The notes: generated by a model from the sequence alone, not told the origin. Shown: positions 25,424 through 39,288, counted from the first letter of the stretch. The stretch: 64,000 nt of DNA from Sympetrum striolatum (GCA_947579665.1 OX388352.1:71958113-72022112), one strand, 5' to 3'. Numbers and translations are program-made.

Positions 25424-26520
25424 ATGGATTGGGTATTTCCAGGCGATAGTAATCCTTTCCCTAAGCCTCAGAATTCTTTGAGCCAATATTCGAATCCTTT
25501 CTACTCAGGTTATCAGGATCGGGGCAACCAATCGAGAGAATCCAATTTAATCGATTTTTCCTCAGTTTTTGGTCTAGAATCACAAAATAACGACCAACGT
25601 TCAGTGCCCGAGCCTCCACGTACTACGTCTTTGATAGGAAACAACATACATTTTATTCCAAACTTTAGCGGGGAAAAGGAAACGACGATAGACAAATTCT
25701 TAGATAAGTTGAAAGTTGTCAGTGAACTTTAGGGATGGAACGAAAGCCAAACCATATGCGTAGCTCGTTTTCGTCTATATGGCACTGCCGCCGATTACGT
25801 GAGTGCAAATCCCCACATTTTAGGATCGTTTGAGAACTTTACATCTCATCTTAGACGACGATTCGCTCCTCGAATTTCACCCCTGGTTTGGAGCGTATGT
25901 TTGTCAACTGCACTCAGCAACGACTAGAGTCTATATCTTCGTATGCTACTAGGCTCCGGAAGATCGCTAGGCAGTTGTTAGAAGCAACAAGAAGCCCTTA
26001 TGTCAGAGACGCGACGTTGTTGATGGATAACCGTCTTTTAGCACAGTTTCTTCTCGGTTTTCGTGAAGAAATTGTTCGCTTTGCATTAGTAAGGAATCCT
26101 AAGACAATTCTTTAGGCCTTTAGAATACGCCATACAGGAAGAATCTAATGTGCGAAACTATGAACAAAAAGAGCCGAGATTAATTCGCTCTCTTGGGATC
26201 AGAGTTGGCGCCCGCAGATATCACTATGCAACTTAAATCATGGAGAACAAAGGACTAATGCCGACCAGATCCATAGGCAAGTCGATATCTAAAAAGGGGC
26301 TGCTTCACGGAATCCCTTTCTGTCGGAGGTTCCAACACGCAATCTTATGTCAAACCGTGAACCAACAAAAGGCCAACATGAAAGCCGCGCAGCTGATACC
26401 GGTAGGAAATGCCAGTTGTGTAGAAGGATGGGTCACGTATCTCAAAACTGCAAACAACAAAATAGGAAACCTCTAAGTTGCTTCTCTTGCGGAGAAGACG
26501 GTCATTATTCGAAGCAGTGT
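25424..26520 (+). pseudogene. gag: gag pseudogene, unit 1
   Basis: A Gypsy-type gag: an N-terminal region rich in Asn, Ser, Gln and Pro, then a capsid-like part (FIPNFSGE, KFLDKLKVV, RFRLYGTAADYV, FENFTSHLRRRF), then two CCHC knuckles (CQLCRRMGHVSQNC and CFSCGEDGHYSKQC). The reading frame must change near 25,890, near 26,105 and near 26,235, and an in-frame TAA lies near 26,290; all units share these. Unit 1 alone has a TAG at 25,730-25,732 and Lys instead of Gln early in the protein. Confidence 0.8.
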
Positions 26521-27247
26521 CCTTTGATGTTATGTGTACACCGTGTACACAGTCGCCGTGGCTCCACGCCGCTACTTTGTAGTTTGCGCGGCATTGTAGT
26601 GACCGTGTGGCGGGACGACGTTGTGTCTACAACTGTAGTTACAATATAATGTTAGCCCGCCTCCGGGGACTATTTAAGCCGTGCATTTTGTTTCGAGAGA
26701 CAGTCTGATTCCGACTCCCAACGACTTCAGTGCTCTAAGGGTTGGCTGTGGTCCACCAGTGACCACAAGTACGACGTCCAAACTTATATGCACTAACAGT
26801 TGGCCGCGGTCCCCCAGTGACCACAAGTTCCACTTCTGGGCCTCTGTTAGCTGCTGCGGTCCCCCAGCGACCCCAGTTTGGACGCTCTGCTTCTGGGCCT
26901 CCCAATAGTGGCCGCGGTCCACCAGCGACCCCAAGTCGGTATCCTAGGAATCAGCCTTCAGGAAATCCATTCATTGTTCAATAAATCGTTTAAAAGTCAC
27001 TGCACGATTGTCATTAACCGTTTCCTAATGTCGTCGCGACATTATTTGATGTCGGAAGTGAGATAATGCCGCTTCATCATGAGAGCGATTCGGCGTGCAT
27101 GATCCATCACGTGAGTGTTGGAACGCGTTGTAGTTAGGAGTGGATAGATTTAGTAGTCTATGCTTAGAGTAAAGCTAGGGAATCCCATTACCTATATAGG
27201 ATACCTAGTTTAAATATCGGTTATTTGTGCAGTGACTTAGGGACATA
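26521..27247 (+). promoter_or_regulatory. LTR-like region and leader, representative unit 2
   Basis: TATTTAAG (26,671-26,678) has its first T at -31 relative to the A of CAGTC (26,702), which is the canonical TATA-to-initiator spacing. AATAAA lies at 26,980-26,985, about 280 bases downstream, as in a retroviral-type LTR with R and U5. Between them, four ~56-bp imperfect repeats carry GGTCC(A/C)CCAG(T/C)GACC, a short self-complementary GGTC...GACC hairpin. The exact LTR ends and a primer binding site cannot be fixed because every unit has only one copy. The same region recurs in every unit. Confidence 0.6.
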
Positions 27248-28344
27248 ATGGATTGGGTATTTCCAGGCGATAGTAATCCTTTCCCTCAGCCTCAGAATTC
27301 TTTGAGCCAATATTCGAATCCTTTCTACTCAGGTTATCAGGATCGGGGCAACCAATCGAGAGAATCCAATTTAATCGATTTTACCTCAGTTTTTGGTCTA
27401 GAATCTCAAAATAACGACCAACGTTCAGTGCCCGAGCCTCCACGTACTACGTCTTTGATAGGAAACAACATACATTTTATTCCAAACTTTAGCGGGGAAG
27501 AGGAATCGACGATAGACAAATTCTTAGATAAGTTGAAAGTTGTCAGTGAACTTTCGGGATGGAACGAAAGCCAAACCATATGCGTAGCTCGTTTTCGTCT
27601 ATATGGCACCGCCGCCGATTACGTGAGTGCAAATCCCCACATTTTAGGATCGTTTGAGAACTTTACATCTCATCTTAGACGACGATTCGCTCCTCGAATT
27701 TCACCCCTGGTTTGGAGCGTCTGTTTGTCAACTGCACTCAGCAACGACTAAAGTCTATATCTTCGTATGCTACTAGGCTCCGGAAGATCGCTAGGCAGTT
27801 GTTAGAAGCAACAAGAAGCGCTTATGTCAGAGACGCGACGTTGTTGATGGATAACCGTCTTTTAGCACAGTTTCTTCTCGGTTTTCGTGAAGAAATTGTT
27901 CGCTTTGCATTAGTAAGGAATCCTAAGACAATTCTTTAGGCCTTTAGAATACGCCATACAGGAAGAATCTAATGTGCGAAACTATGAACAAAAAGAGCCG
28001 AGATTAATTCGCTCTCTTGGGATCAGAGTTGGCGCCCGCAGATATCACTATGCAACTTAAATCATGGAGAACAAAGGACTAATGCCGACCAGATCCATAG
28101 GCAAGTCGACATCTAAAAAGGGGCTGCTTCGCGGAATCCCTTTCTGTCGGAGGTTCCAACACGCAATCTTATGTCAAACCGTGAACCAACAAAAGGCCAA
28201 CATGAAAGCCGCGCAGCTGATACCGGTAGGAAATGCCAGTTGTGTAGAAGGATGGGTCACGTATCACAAAACTGCAAACAACAAAATAGGAAACCTCTAA
28301 GTTGCTTCTCTTGCGGAGAAGACGGTCATTATTCGAAGCAGTGT
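27248..28344 (+). pseudogene. gag: gag pseudogene, unit 2
   Basis: Same architecture and shared lesions as the other units. The first frame stays open for 167 codons through the capsid-like part before the common frameshift. Private changes include Thr in DFTSVFG, MERLF for MERMF and RSAYV. Its 3' half (CATCACAAAACTGC, TACTTTTTAG) matches unit 8, not its neighbours. Confidence 0.8.
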
Positions 28345-29071
28345 CCTTTGATGTTATGTGTACACCGTGTACACAGTCGCCGTGGCTCCACGCCGCTACT
28401 TTTTAGTTTGCGCGGCATTGTAGTGACCGTGTGGCGGGACGACGTTGTGTCTACAACTGTAGTTACAATATAATGTTAGCCCGCCTCCGGGGACTATTTA
28501 AGCCGTGCATTTCGTTTCGAGAGACAGTCTGATTCCGACTCCCAACGACTTCAGTGCTCTAAGGGTTGGCTGTGGTCCACCAGTGACCACAAGTACGACG
28601 TCCAAACTTATATGCACTAACAGTTGGCCGCGGTCCCCCAGTGACCACAAGTTCCACTTCTGGGCCTCTTTTAGCTGCTGCGGTCCCCCAGCGACCCCAG
28701 TTTGGACGCTCTGCTTCTGGGCCTCCCAATAGTGGCCGCGGTCCACCAGCGACCCCAAGTCGGTATCCTAGGAATCAGCCTTCAGGAAATCCATTCATTG
28801 TTCAATAAATCGTTTAAAAGTCACTGCACGATTGTCATTAACCGTTTCCTAACGTCGTCGCGACATTATTTGATGTCGGAAGTGAGATAATGCCACTTCA
28901 TCATGAGAGCAATTCGGCGTGCATGATCCATCACGTGAGTGTTGGAACGCGTTGTAGTTAGGAGTGGATAGATTTAGTAGTCTATGCTTAGAGTAAAGCT
29001 AGGGAATCCCATTACCTTTATAGGATACCCAGTTTAAATATCGGTTATTTGTGCAGTGACTTAGGGACATA

Positions 29072-30166
29072 ATGGATTGGGTATTTCCAGGCGATAGTAA
29101 TCCTTTCCCTCAGCCTCAGAATTCTTTGAGCCAATATTCGAATCCTTTCTACTCAGGTTATCAGGATCGGGGCAACCAATCGAGAGAATCCAATTTAATC
29201 GATTTTTCCTCAGTTTTTGGTCTAGAATCTCAAAATAACGACCAACGTTCAGTGCCCGAGCCTCCACGTACTACGTCTTTGATAGGAAACAACATACATT
29301 TTATTCCAAACTTTAGCGGGGAAGAGGAATCGACGATAGACAAATTCTTAGATAAGTTGAAAGTTGTCAGTGAACTTTCGGGATGGAACGAAAGCCAAAC
29401 CATATGCGTAGCTCGTTTTCGTCTATATGGCACCGCCGCCGATTACGTGAGTGCAAATCCCCACATTTTAGGATCGTTTGAGAACTTTACATCTCATCTT
29501 AGACGACGATTCGCTCCTCGAATTTCACCCCTGGTTTGGAGCGTATGTTTGTCAACTGCACTCAGCAACGACTAGAGTCTATATCTTCGTATGCTACTAG
29601 GCTCCGGAAGATCGCTAGGCAGTTGTTAGAAGCAACAAGAAGCCCTAATGTCAGAGACGCGACGCTGTTGATGGATAACCGTCTTTTAGCACAGTTTCTT
29701 CTCGGTTTTCGTGTAGAAATTGCTCGCTTTGCATTAGTAAGGAATCCTAAGACAATTCTTTAGGCCTTTAGAATACGCCATACAGGAAGAATCTAATGTG
29801 CGAAACTATGAACAAAAAGAGCCAAGATTAATTCGCTCTCTTGGGATCAGAGTTGGCGCCCGCAGATATCACTATGCAACTTAAATCATGGAGAACAAAG
29901 GACTAATGCCGACCAGATCCATAGGCAAGTCGATATCTAAAAAGGGGCTGCTTCACGGAATCCCTTTCTGTCGGAGGTTCCAACACGCAATCTTATGTCA
30001 AACCGTGAACCAACAAAAGGCCAACATGAAAGCCGCGCAGCTGATACCGGTAGGAAATGCCAGTTGTGTAGAAGGATGGGTCACGTATCTCATAACTGCA
30101 AACAACAAAATAGGAAACCTCTAAGTTGCTTTTTGCGGAGAAGACGGTCATTATTCGAAGCAGTGT
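29072..30166 (+). pseudogene. gag: gag pseudogene, unit 3
   Basis: Shared lesions plus a 2-base deletion near 30,130 that breaks the frame into the second zinc knuckle; units 4-6 have the same deletion. The first knuckle has His for Gln (VSHNC). An 11-base insertion near 30,280, in the region after gag, makes this the longest unit (1,833). Confidence 0.8.
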
Positions 30167-30904
30167 CCTTTGATGTTATGTGTACACCGTGTACACAGTC
30201 GCCGTGGCTCAGCGCCGCTACTTTGTAGTTTGCGCGGCATTGTAGTGACCGTGTGGCGAGACGACGTTTTGTCTACAATGTAGGCACAACTGTAGTTACA
30301 ATATAATGTTAGCCCGCCTCCGGGGACTATTTAAGCCGTGCATTTCGTTTCGAGAGACAGTCTGATTCCGACTCCCAACGACTTCAGTGCTCTAAGGGTT
30401 GGCTGTGGTCCACCAGTGACCACAAGTACGACGTCCAAACTTATATGCACTAACAGTTGGCCGCGGTCCCCCAGTGACCACAAGTTCCACTTCTGGGCCT
30501 CTTTTAGCTGCTGCGGTCCCCCAGCGACCCCAGTTTGGACGCTCTGCTTCTGGGCCTCCCAATAGTGGCCGCGGTCCACCAGCGACCCCAAGTCGGTATC
30601 CTAGGAATCAGCCTTCAGAAAAACCATTCATTGTTCAATAAATCGTTTAAAAGTCACTGCACGATTGTCATTAACCGTTCCCTAACGTCGTCGCGACATT
30701 ATTTGATGTCGGAAGTGAGATAATGCCGCTTCATCGTGAGAGCGATTCGGCGTGCAAGATCCATCACGTGAGTGTTGGAACGCGTTGTAGTTAGGAGTGG
30801 ATAGATTTAGTAGTCTATGCTTAGAGTAAAGCTAGGGAATCCCATTACCTATATAGGATACCCAGTTTAAATATCGGTTATTTGTGCGTTGACTTAGGGA
30901 CATA

Positions 30905-31999
30905 ATGGATTGGGTATTTCCAGGCGATAGTAATCCTTTCCCTCAGCCTCAGAATTCTTTGAGCCAATATTCGAATCCTTTCTACTCAGGTTATCAGGAT
31001 CGGGGCAACCAATCGAGAGAATCCAATTTAATCGATTTTTCCTCAGTTTTTGGTCTAGAATCTCAAAATAACGACCAACGTTCAGTGCCCGAGCTTCCAC
31101 GTACTACGACTTTTATAGGAAACAACATACATTTTATTCCAAACTTTAGCGGGGAAGAGGAATCGACGATAGACAAATTCTTAGATAAGTTGAAAGTTGT
31201 CAGTGAACTTTCGGGATGGAACGAAAGCCAAACCATATGCGTAGCTCGTTTTCGTCTATATGGCACCGCCGCCGATTACGTGAGTGCAAATCCCCACATT
31301 TTAGGATCGTTTGAGAACTTTACATCTCATCTTAGACGACGATTCGCTCCTCGAATTTCACCCCTGGTTTGGAGCGTATGTTTGTCAACTGCACTCAGCA
31401 ACGACTAGAGTCTATATCTTCGTATGCTACTAGGCTCCGGAAGATCGCTAGGCAGTTGTTAGAAGCAACAAGAAGCCCTAATGTCAGAGACGCGACGCTG
31501 TTGATGGATAACCGTCTTTTAGCATAGTTTGTTCTCGGTTTTCGTGAAGAAATTGCTCGCTTTGCATTAGTAAGGAATCCTAAGACAATTCTTTAGGCCT
31601 TTAGAATACGCCATACAGGAAGAATCTAATGTGCGAAACTATGAACAAAAAGAGCCGAGATTAATTCGCTCTCTTGGGATCAGAGTTGGCGCCCGCAGAT
31701 ATCACTATGCAACTTAAATCATGGAGAACAAAGGACTAATGCCGACCAGATCCATAGGCAAGTCGATATCTGAAAAGGGGCTGCTTCACGGAATCCCTTT
31801 CTGTCGGAGGTTCCAACACGCAATCTTATGTCAAACCGTGAACCAACAAAAGGCCAACATGAAAGCCGCGCAGCTGATACCGGTAGGAAATGCCAGTTGT
31901 GTAGAAGGATGGGTCACGTATCTCAAAACTGCAAACAACAAAATAGGAAACCTCTAAGTTGCTTTTTGCGGAGAAGACGGTCATTATTCGAAGCAGTGT
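30905..31999 (+). pseudogene. gag: gag pseudogene, unit 4
   Basis: Carries the subgroup 2-base deletion before knuckle 2 and a private-to-subgroup TAG at 31,525-31,527 (CAG changed to TAG in LLAQF), shared only with unit 5. The N-terminal part has ELPRTTTF instead of EPPRTTSL, a variant shared with unit 6. The common in-frame stop near 31,771 is TGA rather than TAA, also as in unit 5. Confidence 0.8.
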
Positions 32000-32725
32000 C
32001 CTTTGATGTTATGTGTATCCGTGTACACAGTCGCCGTGGCTCGACGCCGCTACTTTGTAGTTTGCGCGGCATTGTAGTGACCGTGTGGCGGGACGACGTT
32101 GTGTCTACAACTGTAGTTACAATATAATGTTAGCCCGCCTCCGGGGACTATTTAAGCCGTGCATTTTGTTTCGAGAGACAGTCTGATTCCGACTCCCAAC
32201 GACTTCAGTGCTCTAAGGGTTGGCTGTGGTCCACCAGTGACCACAAGTACGACGTCCAAACTTATATGCACTAACAGTTGGCCGCGGTCCCCCAGTGACC
32301 ACAAGTTCCACTTCTGGGCCTCTGTTAGCTGCTGCGGTCCCCCAGCGACCCCAGGTTGGACGCCCTGCATCTGGGCCTCCCAATAGTGGCCGCGGTCCAC
32401 CAGCGACCCCAAGTCGGTATCCTAGGAATCAGCCTTCAGGAAAACCATTCATTGTTCAATAAATCGTTTAAAAGTCACTGCACGATTGTCATTAACCGTT
32501 CCCTAACGTCGTCGCGACATTATTTGATGTCGGAAGTGAGATAATGCCGCTTCATCGTGAGAGCGATTCGGCGTGCATGATCCATCACGTGAGTGTTTGA
32601 ACGCGTTGTAGTTAGGAGTGGATAGATTTAGTAGTCTATGCTTAGAGTAAAGCTAGGGAATCCCATTACCTATATAGGATACCCAGTTTAAATATCGGTT
32701 ATTTGTGCAGTGACTTAGGGACATA

Positions 32726-33820
32726 ATGGATTGGGTATTTCCAGGCGATAGTAATCCTTTCCCTCAGCCTCAGAATTCTTTGAGCCAATATTCGAATCCT
32801 TTCTACTCAGGTTATCAGGATCGGGGCAACCAATCGAGAGAATCCAATTTAATCGATTTTTCCTCAGTTTTTGGTCTAGAATCTCAAAATAACGACCAAC
32901 GTTCAGTGCCCGAGCCTCCACGTACTACGTCTTTGATAGGAAACAACATACATTTTATTCCAAACTTTAGCGGGGAAGAGGAATCGACGATAGACAAATT
33001 CTTAGATAAGTTGAAAGTTGTCAGTGAACTTTCGGGATGGAACGAAAGCCAAACCATATGCGTAGCTCGTTTTCGTCTATATGGCACCGCCGCCGATTAC
33101 GTGAGTGCAAATCCCCACATTTTAGGATCGTTTGAGAACTTTACATCTCATCTTAGACGACGATTCGCTCCTCGAATTTCACCCCTGGTTTGGAGCGTAT
33201 GTTTGTCAACTGCACTCAGCAACGACTAGAGTCTATATCTTCGTATGCTACTAGGCTCCGGAAGATCGCTAGGCAGTTGTTAGAAGCAACAAGAAGCCCT
33301 AATGTCAGAGACGCGACGCTGTTGATGGATAACCGTCTTTTAGCATAGTTTCTTCTCGGTTTTCGTGAAGAAATTGCTCGCTTTGCATTAGTAAGGAATC
33401 CTAAGACAATTCTTTAGGCCTTTAGAATACGCCATACAGGAAGAATCTAATGTGCGAAACTATGAACAAAAAGAGCCGAGATTAATTCGCTCTCTTGGGA
33501 TCAGAGTTGGCGCCCGCAGATATCACTATGCAACTTAAATCATGGAGAACAAAGGACTAATGCCGACCAGATCCATAGGCAAGTCGATATCTGAAAAGGG
33601 GCTGCTTCACGGAATCCCTTTCTGTCGGAGGTTCCAACACGCAATCTTATGTCAAACCGTGAACCAACAAAAGGCCAACATGAAAGCCGCGCAGCTGATA
33701 CCGGTAGGAAATGCCAGTTGTGTAGAAGGATGGGTCACGTATCTCAAAACTGCAAACAACAAAATAGGAAACCTCTAAGTTGCTTTTTGCGGAGAAGACG
33801 GTCATTATTCGAAGCAGTGT
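32726..33820 (+). pseudogene. gag: gag pseudogene, unit 5
   Basis: Shares the TAG (33,346-33,348), the TGA variant of the common stop and the 2-base deletion with unit 4, but has the common EPPRTTSL form. It is thus a mosaic of subgroup markers, which suggests unequal exchange or conversion between neighbours. Confidence 0.8.
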
Positions 33821-34546
33821 CCTTTGATGTTATGTGTATCCGTGTACACAGTCGCCGTGGCTCGACGCCGCTACTTTGTAGTTTGCGCGGCATTGTAGTG
33901 ACCGTGTGGCGGGACGACGTTGTGTCTACAACTGTAGTTACAATATAATGTTAGCCCGCCTCCGGGGACTATTTAAGCCGTGCATTTTGTTTCGAGAGAC
34001 AGTCTGATTCCGACTCCCCACGACTTCAGTGCTCTAAGGGTTGGCTGTGGTCCACCAGTGACCACAAGTACGACGTCCAAACTTATATGCACTAACAGTT
34101 GGCCGCGGTCCCCCAGTGACCACAAGTTCCACTTCTGGGCCTCTGTTAGCTGCTGCGGTCCCCCAGCGACCCCAGGTTGGACGCCCTGCATCTGGGCCTC
34201 CCAATAGTGGCCGCGGTCCACCAGCGACCCCAAGTCGGTATCCTAGGAATCAGCCTTCAGGAAAACCATTCATTGTTCAATAAATCGTTTAAAAGTCACT
34301 GCACGATTGTCATTAACCGTTCCCTAACGTCGTCGCGACATTATTTGATGTCGGAAGTGAGATAATGCCGCTTCATCGTGAGAGAGATTCGGCGTGCATG
34401 ATCCATCACGTGAGTGTTGGAACGCGTTGTAGTTAGGAGTGGATAGATTTAGTAGTCTATGCTTAGAGTAAAGCTAGGGAATCCCATTACCTTTATAGGA
34501 TACCCAGTTTAAATATCGGTTATTTGTGCAGTGACTTAGGGACATA

Positions 34547-35641
34547 ATGGATTGGGTATTTCCAGGCGATAGTAATCCTTTCCCTCAGCCTCAGAATTCT
34601 TTGAGCCAATATTCGAATCCTTTCTACTCAGGTTATCAGGATCGGGGCAACCAATCGAGAGAATCCAATTTAATCGATTTTTCCTCAGTTTTTGGTCTAG
34701 AATCTCAAAATAACGACCAACGTTCAGTGCCCGAGCTTCCAAGTACTACGACTTTTATAGGAAACAACATACATTTTATTCCAAACTTTAGCGGGGAAGA
34801 GGAATCGACGATAGACAAATTCTTAGATAAGTTGAAAGTTGTCAGTGAACTTTCGGGATGGAACGAAAGCCAAACCATATGCGTAGCTCGTTTTCGTCTA
34901 TATGGCACCGCCGCCGATTACGTGAGTGCAAATCCCCACATTTTAGGATCGTTTGAGAACTTTACATCTCATCTTAGACGACGATTCGCTCCTCGAATTT
35001 CACCCCTGGTTTGGAGCGTATGTTTGTCAACTGCACTCAGCAACGACTAGAGTCTATATCTTCGTATGCTACTAGGCTCCGGAAGATCGCTAGGCAGTTG
35101 TTAGAAGCAACAAGAAGCCCTAATGTCAGAGACGCGACGCTGTTGATGGGTAACCGTCTTTTAGCACAGTTTCTTCTCGGTTTTCGTGAAGAAATTGCTA
35201 GCTTTGCATTAGTAAGGAATCCTAAGACAATTCTTTAGGCCTTTAGAATAAGCCATACAGTAAGAATCTAATGTGCGAAACTATGAACAAAAAGAGCCAA
35301 GATTAATTCGCTCTCTTGGGATCAGAGTTGGCGCCCGCAGATATCACTATGCAACTTAAATCATGGAGAACAAAGGACTAATGCCGACCAGATCCATAGG
35401 CAAGTCGATATCTAAAAAGGGGCTGCTTCACGGAATCCCTTTCTGTCGGAGGTTCCAACACGCAATCTTATGTCAAACCGTGAACCAACAAAAGGCCAAC
35501 ATGAAAGCCGCGCAGCTGATAAGGGTAGGAAATGCCAGTTGTGTAGAAGGATGGGTCACGTATCTCAAAACTGCAAACAACAAAATAGGAAACCTCTAAG
35601 TTGCTTTTTGCGGAGAAGACGGTCATTATTCGAAGCAGTGT
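34547..35641 (+). pseudogene. gag: gag pseudogene, unit 6
   Basis: Last of the 2-base-deletion subgroup. It keeps CAG where units 4-5 have TAG. Private changes are ELPSTTTF, LLMGNR for LLMDNR, EIASF, and AAGCCATACAGTAAG near 35,250. Confidence 0.8.
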
Positions 35642-36367
35642 CCTTTGATGTTATGTGTATCCGTGTACACAGTCGCCGTGGCTCCACGCCGCTACTTTGT
35701 AGTTTGCGCGGCATTGTAGTGACCGTGTGGCGGGACGACGTTGTGTCTACAACTGTAGTGACAATATAATGTTAGCCCGCCTCCGGGGACTATTTAAGCC
35801 GTGCATTTCGTTTCGAGAGTCAGTCTGATTCCGACTCCCAACGACTTCAGTGCTCTAAGGGTTGGCTGTGGTCCACCAGTGACCACAAGTACGACGTCCA
35901 AACTTATATGCACTAACAGTTGGCCGCGGTCCCCCAGTGACCACAAGTTCCACTTCTGGGCCTCTTTTAGCTGCTGCGGTCCCCCAGCGACCCCAGTTTG
36001 GACGCTCTGCTTCTGGGCCTCCCAATAGTGGCCGCGGTCCACCAGCGACCCCAAGTCGGTATCCTAGGAATCAGCCTTCAGGAAATCCATTCATTGTTCA
36101 ATAAATCGTTTAAAAGTCACTGCACGATTGTCATTAACCGTTTCCTAATGTCGTCGCGACATTATTTGATGTCGGAAGTGAGATAATGCCGCTTCATCAT
36201 GAGAGCGATTCGGCGTGCATGATCCAACTCGTGAGTGTTGGAACGCGTTGTAGTTAGGAGTGGATAGATTTAGTAGTCTATGCTTAGAGTAAAGCTAGGG
36301 AATCCCATTACCTATATAGGATACCCAGTTTAAATATCGGTTATTTATGCAGTGACTTAGGGACATA

Positions 36368-37464
36368 ATGGATTGGGTATTTCCAGGCGATAGTAATCCT
36401 TTCCCTCAGCCTCAGAATTCTTTGAGCCAATATTCGAATCCTTTCTACTCAGGTTATCAGGATCGGGGCAACCAATCGAGAGAATCCAATTTAATTTATT
36501 TTTCCTCAGTTTTTGGTCTAGAATCTCAAAATAACGACCAACGTTCAGTGCCCGAGCCTCCACGTACTACGTCTTTGATAGGAAACAACATACATTTTAT
36601 TCCAAACTTTAGCGGGGAAGAGGAATCGACGATAGACAAATTCTTAGATAAGTTGAAAGTTGTCAGTGAACTTTCGGGATGGAACGAAAGCCAAACCATA
36701 TGCGTAGCTCGTTTTCGTCTATATGGCACCGCCGCCGATTACGTGAGTGCAAATCCCCACATTTTAGGATCGTTTGAGAACTTTACATCTCATCTTAGAC
36801 GACGATTCGCTCCTCGAATTTCACCCCTGGTTTGGAGCGTATGTTTGTCAACTGCACTCAGCAACGACTAAAGTCTATATCTTCGTATGCTACTAGGCTC
36901 CGGAAGATCGCTAGGCAGTTGTTAGAAGCAACAAGAAGCCCTTATGTCAGAGACGCGACGTTGTTGATGGATAACCGTCTTTTAGCACAGTTTCTTCTCG
37001 GTTTTCGTGAAGAAATTGCTCGCTTTGCATTAGTAAGGAATCCTAAGACAATTCTTTAGGCCTTTAGAATACGCCATACAGGAAGAATCTAATGTGCGAA
37101 ACTATGAACAAAAAGAGCCGAGATTAATTCGCTCTCTTGGGATCAGAGTTGGCGCCCGCAGATATCACTATGCCACTTAAATCATGGAGAACAAAGGACT
37201 AATGCCGACCAGATCCATAGGCAAGTCGATATCTAAAAAGGGGCTGCTTCACGGAATCCCTTTCTGTCGGAGGTTCCAACACGCAATCTTATGTCAAACC
37301 GTGAACCAACAAAAGGCCAACATGAAAGCCGCGCAGCTGATACCGGTAGGAAATGCCAGTTGTGTAGAAGGATGGGTCACGTATCTCAAAACTGCAAACA
37401 ACAAAATAGGAAACCACTAAGTTGCTTCTCTTGCGGAGAAGACGGTCATTATTCGAAGCAGTGT
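36368..37464 (+). pseudogene. gag: gag pseudogene, unit 7
   Basis: Returns to the main subgroup: knuckle 2 is intact (CFSCGEDGH). Private change Asp to Tyr in SNLIYFSS. GGAAACCACTAAG near 37,413 is shared with unit 9 (there CCACTATG). All shared frameshifts are present. Confidence 0.8.
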
Positions 37465-38191
37465 CCTTTGATGTTATGTGTACACCGTGTACACAGTCGC
37501 CGTGGCTCCACGCTGCTACTTTGTAGTTTGCGCGGCATTGTAGTGACCGTGTGGCGGGACGACGTTGTGTCTACAACTGTAGTTACAATATAATGTTAGC
37601 CCGCCTCCGGGGACTATTTAAGCCGTGCATTTTGTTTCGAGAGACAGTCTGATTCCGACTCCCAACGACTTCAGTGCTCTAAGGGTTGGCTGTGGTCCAC
37701 CAGTGACCACAAGTACGACGTCCAAACTTATATGCACTAACAGTTGGCCGCGGTCCCCCAGTGACCACAAGTTCCACTTCTGGGCCTCTGTTAGCTGCTG
37801 CGGTCCCCCAGCGACCCCAGTTTGGACGCTCTGCTTCTGGGCCTCCCAATAGTGGCCGCGGTCCACCAGCGACCCCAAGTCGGTATCCTAGGAATCAGCC
37901 TTCAGCTAATCCATTCATTGTTCAATAAATCGTTTAAAAGTCACTGCACGATTGTCATTAACCGTTTCCTAATGTCGTCGCGACATTATTTGATGTCGGA
38001 AGTGAGATAATGCCGCTTCATCATGAGAGCGATTCGGCGTGCATGATCCATCACGTGAGTGTTGGAACGCGTTGTAGTTAGGAGTGGATAGATTTAGTAG
38101 TCTATGCTTAGAGTAAAGCTAGGGAATCCCATTACCTATATAGGATACCCAGTTTAAATATCGGTTATTTGTGCAGTGACTTAGGGACATA

Positions 38192-39288
38192 ATGGATTGG
38201 GTATTTCCAGGCGATAGTAATCCTTTCCCTCAGCCTCAGAATTCTTTGAGCCAATATTCGAATCCTTTCTACTCAGGTTATCAGGATCGGGGCAACCAAT
38301 CGAGAGAATCCAATTTAATCGATTTTTCCTCAGTTTTTGGTCTAGAATCTCAAAATAACGACCAACGTTCAGTGCCCGAGCCTCCACGTACTACGTCTTT
38401 GATAGGAAACAACATACATTTTATTCCAAACTTTAGCGGGGAAGAGGAATCGACGATAGACAAATTCTTAGATAAGTTGAAAGTTGTCAGTGAACTTTCG
38501 GGATGGAACGAAAGCCAAACCATATGCGTAGCTCGTTTTCGTCTATATGGCACCGCCGCCTATTACGTGAGTGCAAATCCCCACATTTTAGGATCGTTTG
38601 AGAACTTTACATCTCATCTTAGACGACAATTCGCTCCTCGAATTTCACCCCTGGTTTGGAGCGTATGTTTGTCAACTGCACTCAGCAACGACTAAAGTCT
38701 ATATCTTCGTATGCTACTAGGCTCCGGAAGATCGCTAGGCAGTTGTTAGAAGCAACAAGAAGCCCTTATGTCAGAGACGCGACGTTGTTGATGGATAACC
38801 GTCTTTTAGCACAGTTTCTTCTCGGTTTTCGTGAAGAAATTGCTCGCTTTTTATTAGTAAGGAATCCTAAGACAATTCTTTAGGCCTTTAGAATACGCCA
38901 TACAGGAAGAATCTAATGTGCGAAACTATGAACAAAAAGAGCCGAGATTAATTCGCTCTCTTGGGATCAGAGTTGGCGCCCGCAGATATCACTATGCCAC
39001 TTAAATCATGGAGAACAAAGGACTAATGCCGACCAGATCCATAGGCAAGTCGATATCTAAAAAGGGGCTGCTTCACGGAATCCCTTTCTGTCGGAGGTTC
39101 CAACACGCAATCTTATGTCAAACCGTGAACCAACAAAAGGCCAACATGAAAGCCGCGCAGCTGATACCGGTAGGAAATGCCAGTTGTGTAGAAGGATGGG
39201 TCACGTATCACAAAACTGCAAACAACAAAATAGGAAACCTCTAAGTTGCTTCTCTTGCGGAGAAGACGGTCATTATTCGAAGCAGTGT
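38192..39288 (+). pseudogene. gag: gag pseudogene, unit 8
   Basis: Asp to Tyr in TAAYYV and Arg to Gln in LRRQF are shared only with unit 9. RFLLV replaces RFALV. The 3' half shares CATCACAAAACTGC and TACTTTTTAG with unit 2, six units away. Confidence 0.8.

Noticed and set aside
26205..26225. TGGCGCCCG as a tRNA-Lys primer binding site
   Set aside because: It lies inside gag between the capsid-like part and the zinc knuckles, not after an LTR, and the match stops after nine bases.
26674..26934. 86-codon minus-strand frame repeated in most units
   Set aside because: It is the complement of the hairpin leader region, with no motif; its openness follows from the GC-rich repeats.
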